A DNA stretch of 6,828 bases, taken from assembly GCA_025362415.1 (NCBI GenBank), contig JANYGM010000306.1, positions 1 through 6,828 of the forward strand, written 5' to 3'. Source of the stretch: a bacterium (lineage in GTDB: Bacteria; Bacteroidota; Bacteroidia; Cytophagales; Thermonemataceae). The position numbers and the translations under genes were made by a program. The notes under the pieces are model-generated. The model searched no databases. It saw only the letters and a list, made by a program, of their open reading frames with translations, and had not been told where the DNA came from. Below, in pieces: positions 1 through 6,314 of the stretch. The stretch's first letter is position 1. Each line of letters opens with the position of its first letter.

Positions 1-2
1 AA

Positions 3-46
3 AATTATGGTCTGTACCGTAATGCAATGAAGGTCTGACCATAATT
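3..46. repeat. REP-like hairpin, copy 1 of an inverted pair
   Basis: A perfect 10-bp stem (AATTATGGTC at 3-12, GACCATAATT at 37-46) closes a 24-nt loop. The inner 32 nt (9-40) are, as reverse complement, 28/32 identical to 80-111. The two copies therefore lie head to head about 40 nt apart. No gene overlaps. It looks like a REP/BIME-type dispersed hairpin or a small non-autonomous element; which of these cannot be decided from one window. Confidence 0.65.
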
Positions 47-63
47 CTTTTTAAAACGAACTT

Positions 64-127
64 ACTCTTTTTTATTAGTGGTCAGACCTTCGTTCCTCTA
101 CGGTACAGACCACTAATAAAAAAGAGT
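64..127. repeat. REP-like hairpin, copy 2 of an inverted pair
   Basis: A perfect 20-bp stem (64-83 with 108-127) closes a 24-nt loop, the same loop length as in copy 1. The inner 32 nt (80-111, ends GGTCAGACC and GGTACAGACC) match the reverse complement of 9-40. The outer part of the stem is unlike that of copy 1 yet is perfectly self-complementary. The run of six T on one arm and six A on the other lies inside the stem, so it is not a standard terminator tail. Confidence 0.7.
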
Positions 128-153
128 GTACGGTAACAAAACGCTAGAATTAT

Positions 154-191
154 AAAAAATACGTTGTAAAATATTTACAACGTATTTTTTT
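154..191. terminator. Bidirectional rho-independent terminator upstream of smc
   Basis: A perfect 17-bp stem (154-170 with 174-190) closes a 3-nt ATA loop. The outer six pairs are A-T, giving a U tract on either transcript. The GC-containing core is TACGTTGTAAA. It separates smc from whatever lies upstream of the window and suggests smc has its own promoter. Confidence 0.8.
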
Positions 192-225
192 GGTATTTTT
201 AATAAAAAAATCTCCAAAAAAATCT

Positions 226-233
226 TATTTTTG
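226..233 (+). promoter_or_regulatory. Probable -7 box of the smc promoter
   Basis: TATTTTTG fits the Bacteroidota -7 consensus TAnnTTTG and lies 42 nt before the smc start, just after the terminator. No good TTTG -33 box is seen at the usual spacing of about 19 nt, and the region is so T-rich that chance matches are easy. The call rests mainly on position. Confidence 0.4.
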
Positions 234-274
234 CACTCCAATTTAGGAAAATAAAAAGCAATTAACAACTAAAA

Positions 275-3200
275 ATGCTACTCACAAAGCTAGAAATAAA
301 AGGATTTAAGAGTTTTGGCGACAAAGTTACTATCAATTTTGATGAGGGCGTAACAGGCATTGTGGGACAAAATGGTTGCGGCAAATCTAATGTAGTAGAT
401 GCCATACGTTGGGTGCTTGGTGAACAAAAAACTAAGGCGTTGCGCTCTGATAAGATGGAAAGCATCATTTTTAATGGTACTCGCAAGAGAAAACCACTAC
501 AAATGGCAGAAGTTTCGCTTACCTTCAAAAACACCAAAAATCTTCTTGCCACAGAATATTCTGAAGTTACAATTACACGCCGCTTGTACCGCACAGGTGA
601 AAGTGAATATATGCTCAATAACGTCAGTTGCCGCTTAAAAGACATTACCAACTTGTTTTTAGACACAGGAATTGGCTCAGATAGTTATGCTATTATTGAG
701 CTGAAAATGGTTGATGAAATTCTTAACGACAAAGAAAATTCACGTAGAAATCTCTTTGAAGAAGCCGCTGGCATCTCAAAATTTAAGATTAGAAAGAAAG
801 AAACACTCAAAAAACTTGATGATGCCTCGCAAGATTTGGCTCGTGTGGAAGATTTGTTGTTTGAAATTGATAAAAACCTAAAAGCACTTGAAAAACAAGC
901 TAAAAAGACTGAAAAATACTACAAAACTCGTGATGAATACAAACAAGCAAGTATTTTACTGGCTCAAAAAAGTGTTTCTGAACGTGGAGATACTTTCTTA
1001 AGTTTGGGTAAGAAAATTGATGCTGAAAATGATAAAAAATTGCAACTAAACGTACAACTAACTGAAAAAGAGGCTATTGTAGAAAAAGAAAAAACAGAAA
1101 TTATCACCAAAGAACAATTATTGGCAACTCGTCAGAAAGCCCTCAACGAGTATGTGGGGCATATTCGTAATTATGAAAGTGAGAAAAAAATCAAAAACGA
1201 ACGCCTAAAATTCTTAAATGATAGACAAGTTTCTTTGCTTGATTTGATAGACCAAGACAATCAACGCAAAAATGAAAATGTTTTAGAGATACAAAAACTT
1301 GATAATGATGTAGTTACCAATATTCAGATTTTAGAAGAATATAAAAAAGATTTAGCAGAAAGAAAAGAAGAATATGAAGACCAACAACAAAAAACTGCGT
1401 CTATACAGGCACAAACAGGTATTTTGTCTGCACAATTCAATAAAAAACAACAAGAAAACTACGAACTAAACAAAACCTACGAAATTCGTCAAACGCAAAG
1501 CTCTTCTGTCAAACAAGAACTAGAAAAAGCCGTCAGTAATGCGCAACAGCGTGCTATGAACCTTAGTGAGTATGAAGATGAGCTTTTTGAGGTACAAGAA
1601 GAACTGCAAAATACCAAAGATGCGCTGGAAAGGCTAAATAATGAAGAAATAGCCATTCAGGAGCAAATAGAGCAAGTTTTAGCAGAAATAGAAATCATCA
1701 AAACGGAGCAAACAGTGCTAAATAGAAGCATTGATGCCAAGCAAAATGAGTATAATCTTACCAAATCTTTGGTTGATAATTTGGAGGGATTTTCTGAAGC
1801 TATTAAGTTTTTGAAAAAAAATGCCCAAAATAACCCAAATGGTGGTGGTTTTGATGTAAAAACACCTTTTTTGTCAGATATTTTGAGTTGTGAGGAAAAG
1901 TATAAAATTGCTATTGAAAATTATCTTGAGCCATTGATGAATTATTATGTCGTTGATAATGAGCAAGATGCACTTAATGCTATTTATCTTTTAAGTGATG
2001 CCAAAAAAGGAAAAGCTAACTTTTTTATTTTAGAGGATTTTAAGGATTTTCAACCAAAAAATAATCAAAAAGATAGCCAAAATACAAAACAAAATTTACC
2101 AGAAAATGCTGTTTTTGCGCTTGTTATAGCAGATTTTGATACAAAATATCAAAACTTAATGGCACATATTTTGGAAGATGTTTTTATAGTGGAAAATCTA
2201 CCTGAAAATAATAAAGAAAATCACCAAAATAAAAATATTTTCATTACTCAAAATGGGCAAATCAGCAGGCGCAAATATAGCGTTTCTGGAGGCTCTGTGG
2301 GTGCTTTTGAAGGAAAAAGAATTGGTCGTGCCAAAAATATGGAACTTTTAGAGAAAGAAATTATTAGTTTAAAAGAAGAATTCCAAGAAAAAAATAATCA
2401 CCTCCAAAACAAACAAATAGAACTCCAAGAACTACGCCAAAATACCAAAAAACAACAAATTAGAGAGGTTCAGCAGGATTTTGCTAAAATAAACGAACGC
2501 TTTATTTCTGTGCGTACTCGTCAGGAGCAAATGCAAAGCCTTATTACGACTAATCAGACCCAAAAAGAGGATTTGGAGCGCAAATTAGCAGAATTATTAG
2601 AAGAAATAGACGAACTTTCTCCTCAAATAAAAACTGCCAAAACAGAGCTTGACACGCTCAAAACTGAAATTGATGCTATCAAACAAACGCAAGACTTTGA
2701 AACAGAAGCTCTTGCACAAAAATCTGGTGCTTTTAATCAGCAAAATGTACGTTATTTGCAACAACAAAGCCGTTTAGATGCCATAAAACAAGAAATTAGC
2801 TTTAAACAGGCAAATTTAGATACTGTTCAGGCACGCTTAGACAAAAATCAGCAGGAAATAACACGCATTAAAGATGATATTGAGGCACTTAACAACGCAT
2901 CTGACGAGGGAGACGACACGCTTATAAGTATGTATGAGCAGAAAACAGATATGGAAAAGGGCGTTAATGAGGCGGAAAAGGACTATTACAAATCTCGTGG
3001 TGATATTGATGTTTTTGAGAAAGAAGCAAAGGAAATTCAGCGCAATAGAGAACTTACTGACAGCCTTTTATCAGAACTTCAAAATAAGTTTAATGATACC
3101 AAATTAAGCCTTACAGCTATCAAAGAACGCCTTTCTGTGGAGTTTAATGTGGATTTGGAAGATGTGATGCAGGCAGCAAGTGGCATCAAAATCATACAAA

Positions 3201-3877
3201 CAGAAGTAGAACTAAATCTGGAAGTGCAAAAGATAAAAGGCTATTTGGACAACATAGGTGCAATAAATCCTATGGCAATGGAGGCATACAACGAAATCAA
3301 AGAACGCAACGACTTTATTACTGCCCAACGTGATGACCTTTTGAAGGCTAAAAACGTGCTTTTGGAAACCATTTTGGAAATTGATACTATTGCAAAAGGT
3401 AACTTTATGACAACTTTTGCGCAAATTAGGGAGAATTTTCAGAAGGTTTTTAGGTCGCTTTTTACGGAAGAAGATACCTGTGATTTGATACTTGTAAACC
3501 CTGATAATCCGCTAGAATCTGCTATTGATATTGTCGCAAAACCCAAAGGAAAACGCCCGTTAAGCATAAATCAGCTTTCTGGAGGAGAAAAAACACTTAC
3601 AGCAACATCTTTGCTTTTTGCTATTTATCTGATAAAACCTGCCCCTTTTTGTATTTTTGATGAGGTTGATGCACCGCTAGATGATGCCAATGTGGATAAA
3701 TTTAATAATATTATTCGTAAATTTTCTGCGGAATCACAGTTTATTATTGTTACGCACAACAAGCGTACAATGGCATCTACGGACATTATGTATGGCGTTA
3801 CGATGTACCCAGAAGACCCTGGCGTGTCTAAGCTCGTGCCTGTGGATTTGCGTGGACTAGCAGAAATAGTGGGGTAA
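275..3877 (+). CDS. smc: Chromosome segregation ATPase Smc
   Basis: This is the structural maintenance of chromosomes protein, the ATPase of the bacterial condensin that with ScpA/ScpB extrudes and organises DNA in the nucleoid. At 1200 residues it is full length. It has an N-terminal ATPase half with start MLLTKLEIKGFKSFG, Walker A GQNGCGKS (31-38) and Q-loop LGEQ (48-51). A long Gln/Lys/Glu-rich coiled coil runs to about 500. The hinge spans about 505-680, with a low-complexity Asn/Gln/Lys insert and a glycine-rich end (VSGGSVGAF, from about 670). The return coiled coil extends to about 1010. The C-terminal ATPase half has signature LSGGEK (1101-1106), Walker B CIFDE (D1129, E1130), D-loop PLDDA and switch His in VTHNK (H1161). 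The start is supported by the family N-terminus and an A-rich leader without a Shine-Dalgarno sequence. No clear terminator follows; the cassette region begins 21 nt after the stop. Confidence 0.97.
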   Translation: MLLTKLEIKGFKSFGDKVTINFDEGVTGIVGQNGCGKSNVVDAIRWVLGEQKTKALRSDKMESIIFNGTRKRKPLQMAEVSLTFKNTKNLLATEYSEVTITRRLYRTGESEYMLNNVSCRLKDITNLFLDTGIGSDSYAIIELKMVDEILNDKENSRRNLFEEAAGISKFKIRKKETLKKLDDASQDLARVEDLLFEIDKNLKALEKQAKKTEKYYKTRDEYKQASILLAQKSVSERGDTFLSLGKKIDAENDKKLQLNVQLTEKEAIVEKEKTEIITKEQLLATRQKALNEYVGHIRNYESEKKIKNERLKFLNDRQVSLLDLIDQDNQRKNENVLEIQKLDNDVVTNIQILEEYKKDLAERKEEYEDQQQKTASIQAQTGILSAQFNKKQQENYELNKTYEIRQTQSSSVKQELEKAVSNAQQRAMNLSEYEDELFEVQEELQNTKDALERLNNEEIAIQEQIEQVLAEIEIIKTEQTVLNRSIDAKQNEYNLTKSLVDNLEGFSEAIKFLKKNAQNNPNGGGFDVKTPFLSDILSCEEKYKIAIENYLEPLMNYYVVDNEQDALNAIYLLSDAKKGKANFFILEDFKDFQPKNNQKDSQNTKQNLPENAVFALVIADFDTKYQNLMAHILEDVFIVENLPENNKENHQNKNIFITQNGQISRRKYSVSGGSVGAFEGKRIGRAKNMELLEKEIISLKEEFQEKNNHLQNKQIELQELRQNTKKQQIREVQQDFAKINERFISVRTRQEQMQSLITTNQTQKEDLERKLAELLEEIDELSPQIKTAKTELDTLKTEIDAIKQTQDFETEALAQKSGAFNQQNVRYLQQQSRLDAIKQEISFKQANLDTVQARLDKNQQEITRIKDDIEALNNASDEGDDTLISMYEQKTDMEKGVNEAEKDYYKSRGDIDVFEKEAKEIQRNRELTDSLLSELQNKFNDTKLSLTAIKERLSVEFNVDLEDVMQAASGIKIIQTEVELNLEVQKIKGYLDNIGAINPMAMEAYNEIKERNDFITAQRDDLLKAKNVLLETILEIDTIAKGNFMTTFAQIRENFQKVFRSLFTEEDTCDLILVNPDNPLESAIDIVAKPKGKRPLSINQLSGGEKTLTATSLLFAIYLIKPAPFCIFDEVDAPLDDANVDKFNNIIRKFSAESQFIIVTHNKRTMASTDIMYGVTMYPEDPGVSKLVPVDLRGLAEIVG

Positions 3878-3897
3878 TAAAAGGAGTTTTTTTTATC

Positions 3898-3966
3898 ATT
3901 TTGATAATGAGTTTACTTTCACTATGTTTGTAACGAAAGTACACAGTTGCGTATATTAACAAGTTA
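3898..3966 (+). repeat. 69-bp direct repeat R1: promoter plus attI-like core
   Basis: This is about 60/69 identical to 4741-4809, 843 nt downstream, and nearly all differences are transitions. Each copy stops matching right at a GTT core where a cassette begins. The end of R1 (TATTAACAAGTTAG) has inverted AAC/GTT half-sites two bases apart, which resembles the simple site of an integron attI rather than a folded attC. No left arm of an attC precedes it, only the smc stop. It is inferred to be the first acceptor or boundary site of the array. Confidence 0.6.
3900..3930 (+). promoter_or_regulatory. Bacteroidota-type promoter within R1
   Basis: A TTTG -33 box (3900-3903), 19-nt spacer and TATGTTTG -7 box (3923-3930) match the TTTG/TAnnTTTG consensus at ideal spacing. 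It points into cassette 0, about 80 nt before its gene. A 7-bp inverted repeat (TACTTTC 3914-3920, GAAAGTA 3935-3941) brackets the -7 box and is kept in the second copy with one G-T pair, so it may be an operator. Confidence 0.65.
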
Positions 3967-4010
3967 GTGGTAATTATTAAAACACATCAAATAACAACTA
4001 AATTAAAAAT

Positions 4011-4592
4011 ATGGGTGTAAATAGCAATTTGAATATTGTACCAAAAAGCAACTCCTTAGTAAAATTAGAAGATATAGAGCTTTTTATATCAAGGCTTGCT
4101 TCAAATGGATACATAGTGAAAGAGTTTACTATCTTAACGGGGAATTACTCTGATATTATTAACATCAGCTACTGGGACTTTGAGGACACTACTGCATCAA
4201 GTGATTTAATAAAACCAAGTACACTTGAAATTATAAAAAATAGCGACATTAAAGCTTTGTCTCAAAGCAATAATTATGCTTTCAAAGTTAATCTGACAAA
4301 GACAAACAGTATGCTTGAAAATCTTACCGTTTTCAAATGTACAGAAAAAGAAACTTTTCCAATTTTTATTTTATTTTTTGGCAAATCAATTGGTTACAGT
4401 CTTATGAACCAAAATGAAGAAACGGAAGATTATGAAGAAACACTAATTCCAAATATCAACTGCATTATAACAAGTAGTGGACGTAACTTAAATTCATTGG
4501 ACGGTTTAGAAGATGAAACCCAATTTGAAGATTTTTTTGAATTGATTAGACATTTTTTTGGAGAATTTAAAATAGGAATTTATTGCGACTAA
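4011..4592 (+). CDS. Hypothetical protein, cassette cargo
   Basis: This encodes a 193-residue acidic protein whose family I do not recognise. There is no signal peptide and no convincing membrane segment; a short hydrophobic strand-like patch (FPIFILFFGKSIGYSL, about 117-132) is followed by an Asp/Glu-rich stretch (NEETEDYEE). The alternation of short hydrophobic strands and the acidic C-terminal helix (FEDFFELIRHFFGEF) suggest a small soluble alpha/beta protein. An A-rich AATTAAAAAT leader precedes the ATG, as is normal for Bacteroidota. It is the only gene between the promoter in R1 and the terminator at 4685, and its reading direction matches the whole array. Its function is unknown; small immunity-like or phage-defence cargo is possible but not shown. 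Confidence 0.75.
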   Translation: MGVNSNLNIVPKSNSLVKLEDIELFISRLASNGYIVKEFTILTGNYSDIINISYWDFEDTTASSDLIKPSTLEIIKNSDIKALSQSNNYAFKVNLTKTNSMLENLTVFKCTEKETFPIFILFFGKSIGYSLMNQNEETEDYEETLIPNINCIITSSGRNLNSLDGLEDETQFEDFFELIRHFFGEFKIGIYCD

Positions 4593-4622
4593 GTGGGTAA
4601 CTTATATTTCCAGCAAATGAAT

Positions 4623-4654
4623 AACTACCGCTAACTGGGGCTGGGCAAAAGTGC
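4623..4654 (+). other. Left half of an attC-like site (inverse core and arm)
   Basis: The inverse core CCGCTAAC (4628-4635) is followed, after 3 nt, by GGCTGGGCAAAAGTG (4639-4653). The same arm occurs 3 nt after the AAC of both intact sites downstream (5499-5513 and 6199-6213). The complementary right arm (expected GCCCAGCC or similar before a GTT) is absent; a terminator and a copy of the 69-bp repeat stand there instead. Confidence 0.6.
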
Positions 4655-4684
4655 TTTATTGAACAAATCTACTCATTATAAATG

Positions 4685-4725
4685 AAAACGCTTGCATTTA
4701 ATTATGTAAGCGTTTTCTGATTTTT
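4685..4725 (+). terminator. Rho-independent terminator after the cassette 0 gene
   Basis: A 13-bp stem (4685-4697, AAAACGCTTGCAT, with 4704-4716) includes one G-T pair and closes a 6-nt TTAATT loop. It is followed by CTGATTTTT. The T tract is slightly displaced from the stem, so efficiency may be moderate. Being nearly symmetric with A-rich flanks, it may work in both directions. Confidence 0.7.
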
Positions 4726-4740
4726 CAATAATTATGTTTG

Positions 4741-4809
4741 ATTTGGATAATAAATTTACTTTTACTATGTTTGTGACGAAAGTATGCAGTTGCGTATATT
4801 AATAAGTTG
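4741..4809 (+). repeat. 69-bp direct repeat R2: promoter plus attI-like core
   Basis: This is the second copy of the repeat at 3898-3966. It contains TTTG (4742-4745), a 20-nt spacer and TATGTTTG (4766-4773), and ends TATTAATAAGTTGG at the start of cassette A. The bracketing inverted repeat is retained (4757-4763 with 4778-4784, one G-T pair). Two related copies, each placed just before a GTT core, argue that the promoter and core form one functional unit. Confidence 0.6.
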
Positions 4810-4873
4810 GGCGCAAGCATAAATAAGGAAATTAATAAGAGCAAAATTGTGAGTAAAGAAATTCTTGCAAAAC

Positions 4874-4907
4874 TTGGATAATTATATCCAAATAATTCGT
4901 ACCTTCG
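4874..4907 (+). promoter_or_regulatory. Promoter and palindromic operator of the toxin-antitoxin pair
   Basis: A perfect inverted repeat TTGGATA-ATTA-TATCCAA (4874-4891) lies just before TACCTTCG (4900-4907), a one-mismatch version of the TAnnTTTG -7 box, 16 nt before the antitoxin start. The left arm of the palindrome supplies the possible TTG -33 element, at 23 nt spacing. This is the usual layout for an antitoxin or antitoxin-toxin complex repressing its own promoter; that it does so here is inferred. Confidence 0.55.
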
Positions 4908-4922
4908 CAACATATAAAACAT

Positions 4923-5108
4923 ATGATTATGGAACTAACACAAGAAATCACTCACATAGTAAATACTTTGCCAAAAGACGTTTTGGGTGAAGTATTGCAG
5001 TATTTGCGACAAGTTGAAAAAGTGTCGCAAGAAAAAATGCGTTTATCTTTGAATCTGAAAACTATCTTAACAGAAGATAGAGAACTGCTTGAAAAGTTAG
5101 CAAAATGA
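4923..5108 (+). CDS. Antitoxin of a Doc-type toxin-antitoxin pair
   Basis: This small protein of 61 residues (59 if the second ATG at 4929 is used) resembles DUF2281-type antitoxins. An N-terminal helical segment has a LPxxxxxEVLxYLxxVE pattern (about 16-33). A charged C-terminal tail (LNLKTILTEDRELLEKLAK, about 43-61) probably wraps the toxin. Its stop overlaps the toxin start by four bases (ATGA, 5105-5108), so translation is likely coupled. A palindromic operator lies just upstream. In such pairs, the antitoxin both neutralises the toxin and represses the operon. The pairing with Doc is certain from position; assignment to DUF2281 is by pattern only and should be read as likely. Since the toxin frame is broken, this may now be an orphan antitoxin that could still protect against related toxins. 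Confidence 0.8.
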   Translation: MIMELTQEITHIVNTLPKDVLGEVLQYLRQVEKVSQEKMRLSLNLKTILTEDRELLEKLAK

Positions 5109-5481
5109 TAGACATACAAGAAGTTTTTGAAATTCACCAAGTTTTGATACAAGAATTTGGTGGGTCGCAAGGTGTAAGAGATGAAGGGTTGCTAAAATCA
5201 GCCATTGAAAGACCGTTTAGTGGATTTGTGAAACAGAGTTTTATCCGACACCAGAAGAGAAAGCAAGTGCAGTTTTGGAAAGTATTATCAAAAATCACCC
5301 CTTTATTGACGGAAACAAAAGGACAGGCTATGTTTTGATGCGTTTAGTCTTAATGCAATTTGGAAAAGACATAACAGCAACGCAAGATGAAAAATATAGT
5401 TTTGTGATTGATGTTGCGTCAGGACAAATTGAATTCTCAGAAATCCTTGCTTGGATACAAAAACGAGCAACGGGCAAATAG
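5105..5481 (+). pseudogene. doc: Doc/Fic-family death-on-curing toxin, frameshifted
   Basis: Doc toxins phosphorylate elongation factor EF-Tu and stop translation. The first frame (5105-5338) gives the family N-terminus (MIDIQEVFEIHQVLIQEFGG.. to ERPFSGF). The rest, EFYPTPEEKASAVLESIIKN then HPFIDGNKRTGYVLM, is in the frame one base back and runs to the stop at 5479-5481. Adding one G at about 5228 (GGATTTG|TGAAAC) restores SGFGETEFYPTP and a 125-residue protein, close to the usual 126. The catalytic motif HPFIDGNKR would start at His65 and has Lys where AMPylating Fic proteins have Gly, the Doc form. The downstream frame is closed by TAG at 5218, which confines the lesion to about 5221-5260. 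It could be a true inactivating deletion or a sequencing error. Confidence 0.88.
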
Positions 5482-5485
5482 TGCC

Positions 5486-5622
5486 TGCGCCCAACTTGGG
5501 CTTGGCGAAAGTGGAGCAGAGGTAAGAAATTGAACATTTGGAATTTATTTGGGGGATTTGTAAGTATTTGGGCTTTTGTGCTAAGATTTCCCCGCCTTCG
5601 CCAAGCCTGTTCCGTTATGGGC
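5486..5622 (+). other. attC-like recombination site closing cassette A
   Basis: This site of about 136 nt has inverse core GCGCCCAAC (5487-5495) and core GTTATGGGC (5614-5622). Between them are complementary arms, GGCTTGGCGAA (5499-5509) and TTCGCCAAGCC (5597-5607), 11 bp perfect and extending inward with G-T pairs. The middle is a long variable part. Size, order of boxes and the RYYYAAC/GTTRRRY-like cores follow integron attC sites. It is more GC-rich than its surroundings, and no protein is encoded. Confidence 0.7.
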
Positions 5623-6314
5623 AAGTTTATAAAACGACACAGAGTAGCAGAGAGAAACGAGAACCATTATTATTACGGTTTGACAATTTTTGAATGTTGA
5701 CTGAAAAAGAATAAAAGTGGAGACCAGCAACCACTTTAAAAACGGGGCGACACCGAAAAGCCAAACGAGTAGGAAATAAAATAAAGAAAAAATACTATGA
5801 AAAAAGTTCTAATTATCGGAATGAATCCATTTACATTGGATTTTTCGCTGCCTGGATTCCCTCCTGGTTTAACTGCCGAAAAAGTGGAAATGGGAATTAA
5901 TGCTGATTTGGAAAAATTAAAAGCTATGGGTTACGACCCAGCAAAATACTGGATTGACAATGGAAATATGAACCAGGAAAATCTTATTCATCAACTTAAG
6001 GCGACAAATTTTGACGGTGTTTTAATTGGTGCAGGAATTAGAATTCCTCCTTCTAATTTTTCCTTGTTGGAGAAATTAATAAATACGGTTCACGAAAATG
6101 CTCCACAGGCGAAAATAATGTTTAATACTAATCCAAACGATACAACTGAATCAATACAACGATGGGTGTAGAAATGAATTAAACCAGCCCATAACAGCGG
6201 TTTGGCAAAAGTGGCGGTTCAGTGCTTCTGTGAAACATTTGTACAAGGTTCAACAATAGTAATTCTATTGAACTTTTGTGCTAAAAATCCGCCACATTGC
6301 CAAGCCGAAAACCG
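5614..6314 (+). mobile_element. Cassette B (integron-like), hypothetical gene
   Basis: It opens with GTTATGGGC (5614-5622). The inverse core after its single gene, GCCCATAAC (6187-6195), is the exact 9-bp reverse complement, different from the sequence used by cassette A. The attC-like site at 6187-6320 closes it. The 174-nt leader (5623-5796) has no convincing TAnnTTTG promoter; it holds a 7-bp hairpin (AAAGTGG 5714-5720, CCACTTT 5731-5737) and a purine-rich stretch before the start codon. Confidence 0.65.
5797..6171 (+). CDS. Hypothetical protein with Rossmann-like N-terminus
   Basis: The product has 124 residues, is soluble, and has no signal peptide or membrane segment. It opens with a strand and turn typical of Rossmann-like folds (MKKVLIIGMNP). 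A proline-rich loop (FSLPGFPPGLTAEKVEMGI, about 16-34) and a helix (ADLEKLKAMGYD) follow. A second strand with a glycine turn (FDGVLIGAGIRIPP, about 73-86), a helix (LLEKLINTVHENAP) and a strand (AKIMFNTNPNDT) come next. This alternating beta/alpha order looks like a complete small domain. I have the impression that similar uncharacterised proteins exist in proteobacteria but cannot name a family. The start follows an A-rich AAAGAAAAAATACT leader. It is the only gene of cassette B, and no own promoter is evident, so it may depend on read-through or on the cassette's position. Its function is not known. Confidence 0.8.
   Translation: MKKVLIIGMNPFTLDFSLPGFPPGLTAEKVEMGINADLEKLKAMGYDPAKYWIDNGNMNQENLIHQLKATNFDGVLIGAGIRIPPSNFSLLEKLINTVHENAPQAKIMFNTNPNDTTESIQRWV

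Larger units (their letters stand above)
3963..4806 (+). mobile_element. Cassette 0 (integron-like), hypothetical gene
   Basis: It begins at the GTT core of 3963 (GTTAGTGGTAATT). The inverse core after the gene (4623-4635, AACTACCGCTAAC) is its reverse complement at 11 of 13 positions, both differences being transitions. The unit then runs through a terminator and the second 69-bp repeat to the next GTT at 4806. It lacks a normal right attC arm, so it may be a damaged or hybrid cassette. Confidence 0.5.
4806..5614 (+). mobile_element. Cassette A (integron-like), toxin-antitoxin pair
   Basis: It opens with GTTGGGCGCA (4806-4815). After the two genes, TGCGCCCAAC (5486-5495) is its exact 10-bp reverse complement, as expected if the ends were joined in a circle. 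The intact attC-like site at 5486-5622 closes it. The cargo is an antitoxin and a frameshifted Doc toxin, with their own operator and promoter. Toxin-antitoxin genes are well known as stabilising cargo of large integron arrays. Confidence 0.65.

Noticed and set aside
262..666. Minus-strand open frame opposite the 5' end of smc
   Set aside because: It is antisense to highly conserved Smc ATPase sequence, has no start context and no recognisable family; it is a shadow frame.
3880..3910. TTATCA-TTT-TGATAA hairpin after smc as a terminator
   Set aside because: The T run lies before the stem, not after it, and the stem has only six weak pairs.
4594..4604. GTGGGTAACTT as another core site
   Set aside because: It lacks a GTTRRRY-like core and any matching arm. 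The better inverse core is at 4628-4635.
4725..4922. Minus-strand frame with a hydrophobic stretch
   Set aside because: It covers the 69-bp repeat, the promoter and the operator of the toxin-antitoxin pair. The hydrophobic stretch is a by-product of AT-rich sequence.
5328..5624. Minus-strand open frame across the doc end and the attC-like site
   Set aside because: It runs through the folded site and the opposite strand of a clear Doc frame, and the predicted protein has no family features.
5680..5716. TTGACA at 5680 as a sigma70-type -35 box for cassette B
   Set aside because: No -10 box at 16-18 nt, and Bacteroidota use TTTG/TAnnTTTG. TACGGTTTG nearby has one base too many between TA and TTTG.
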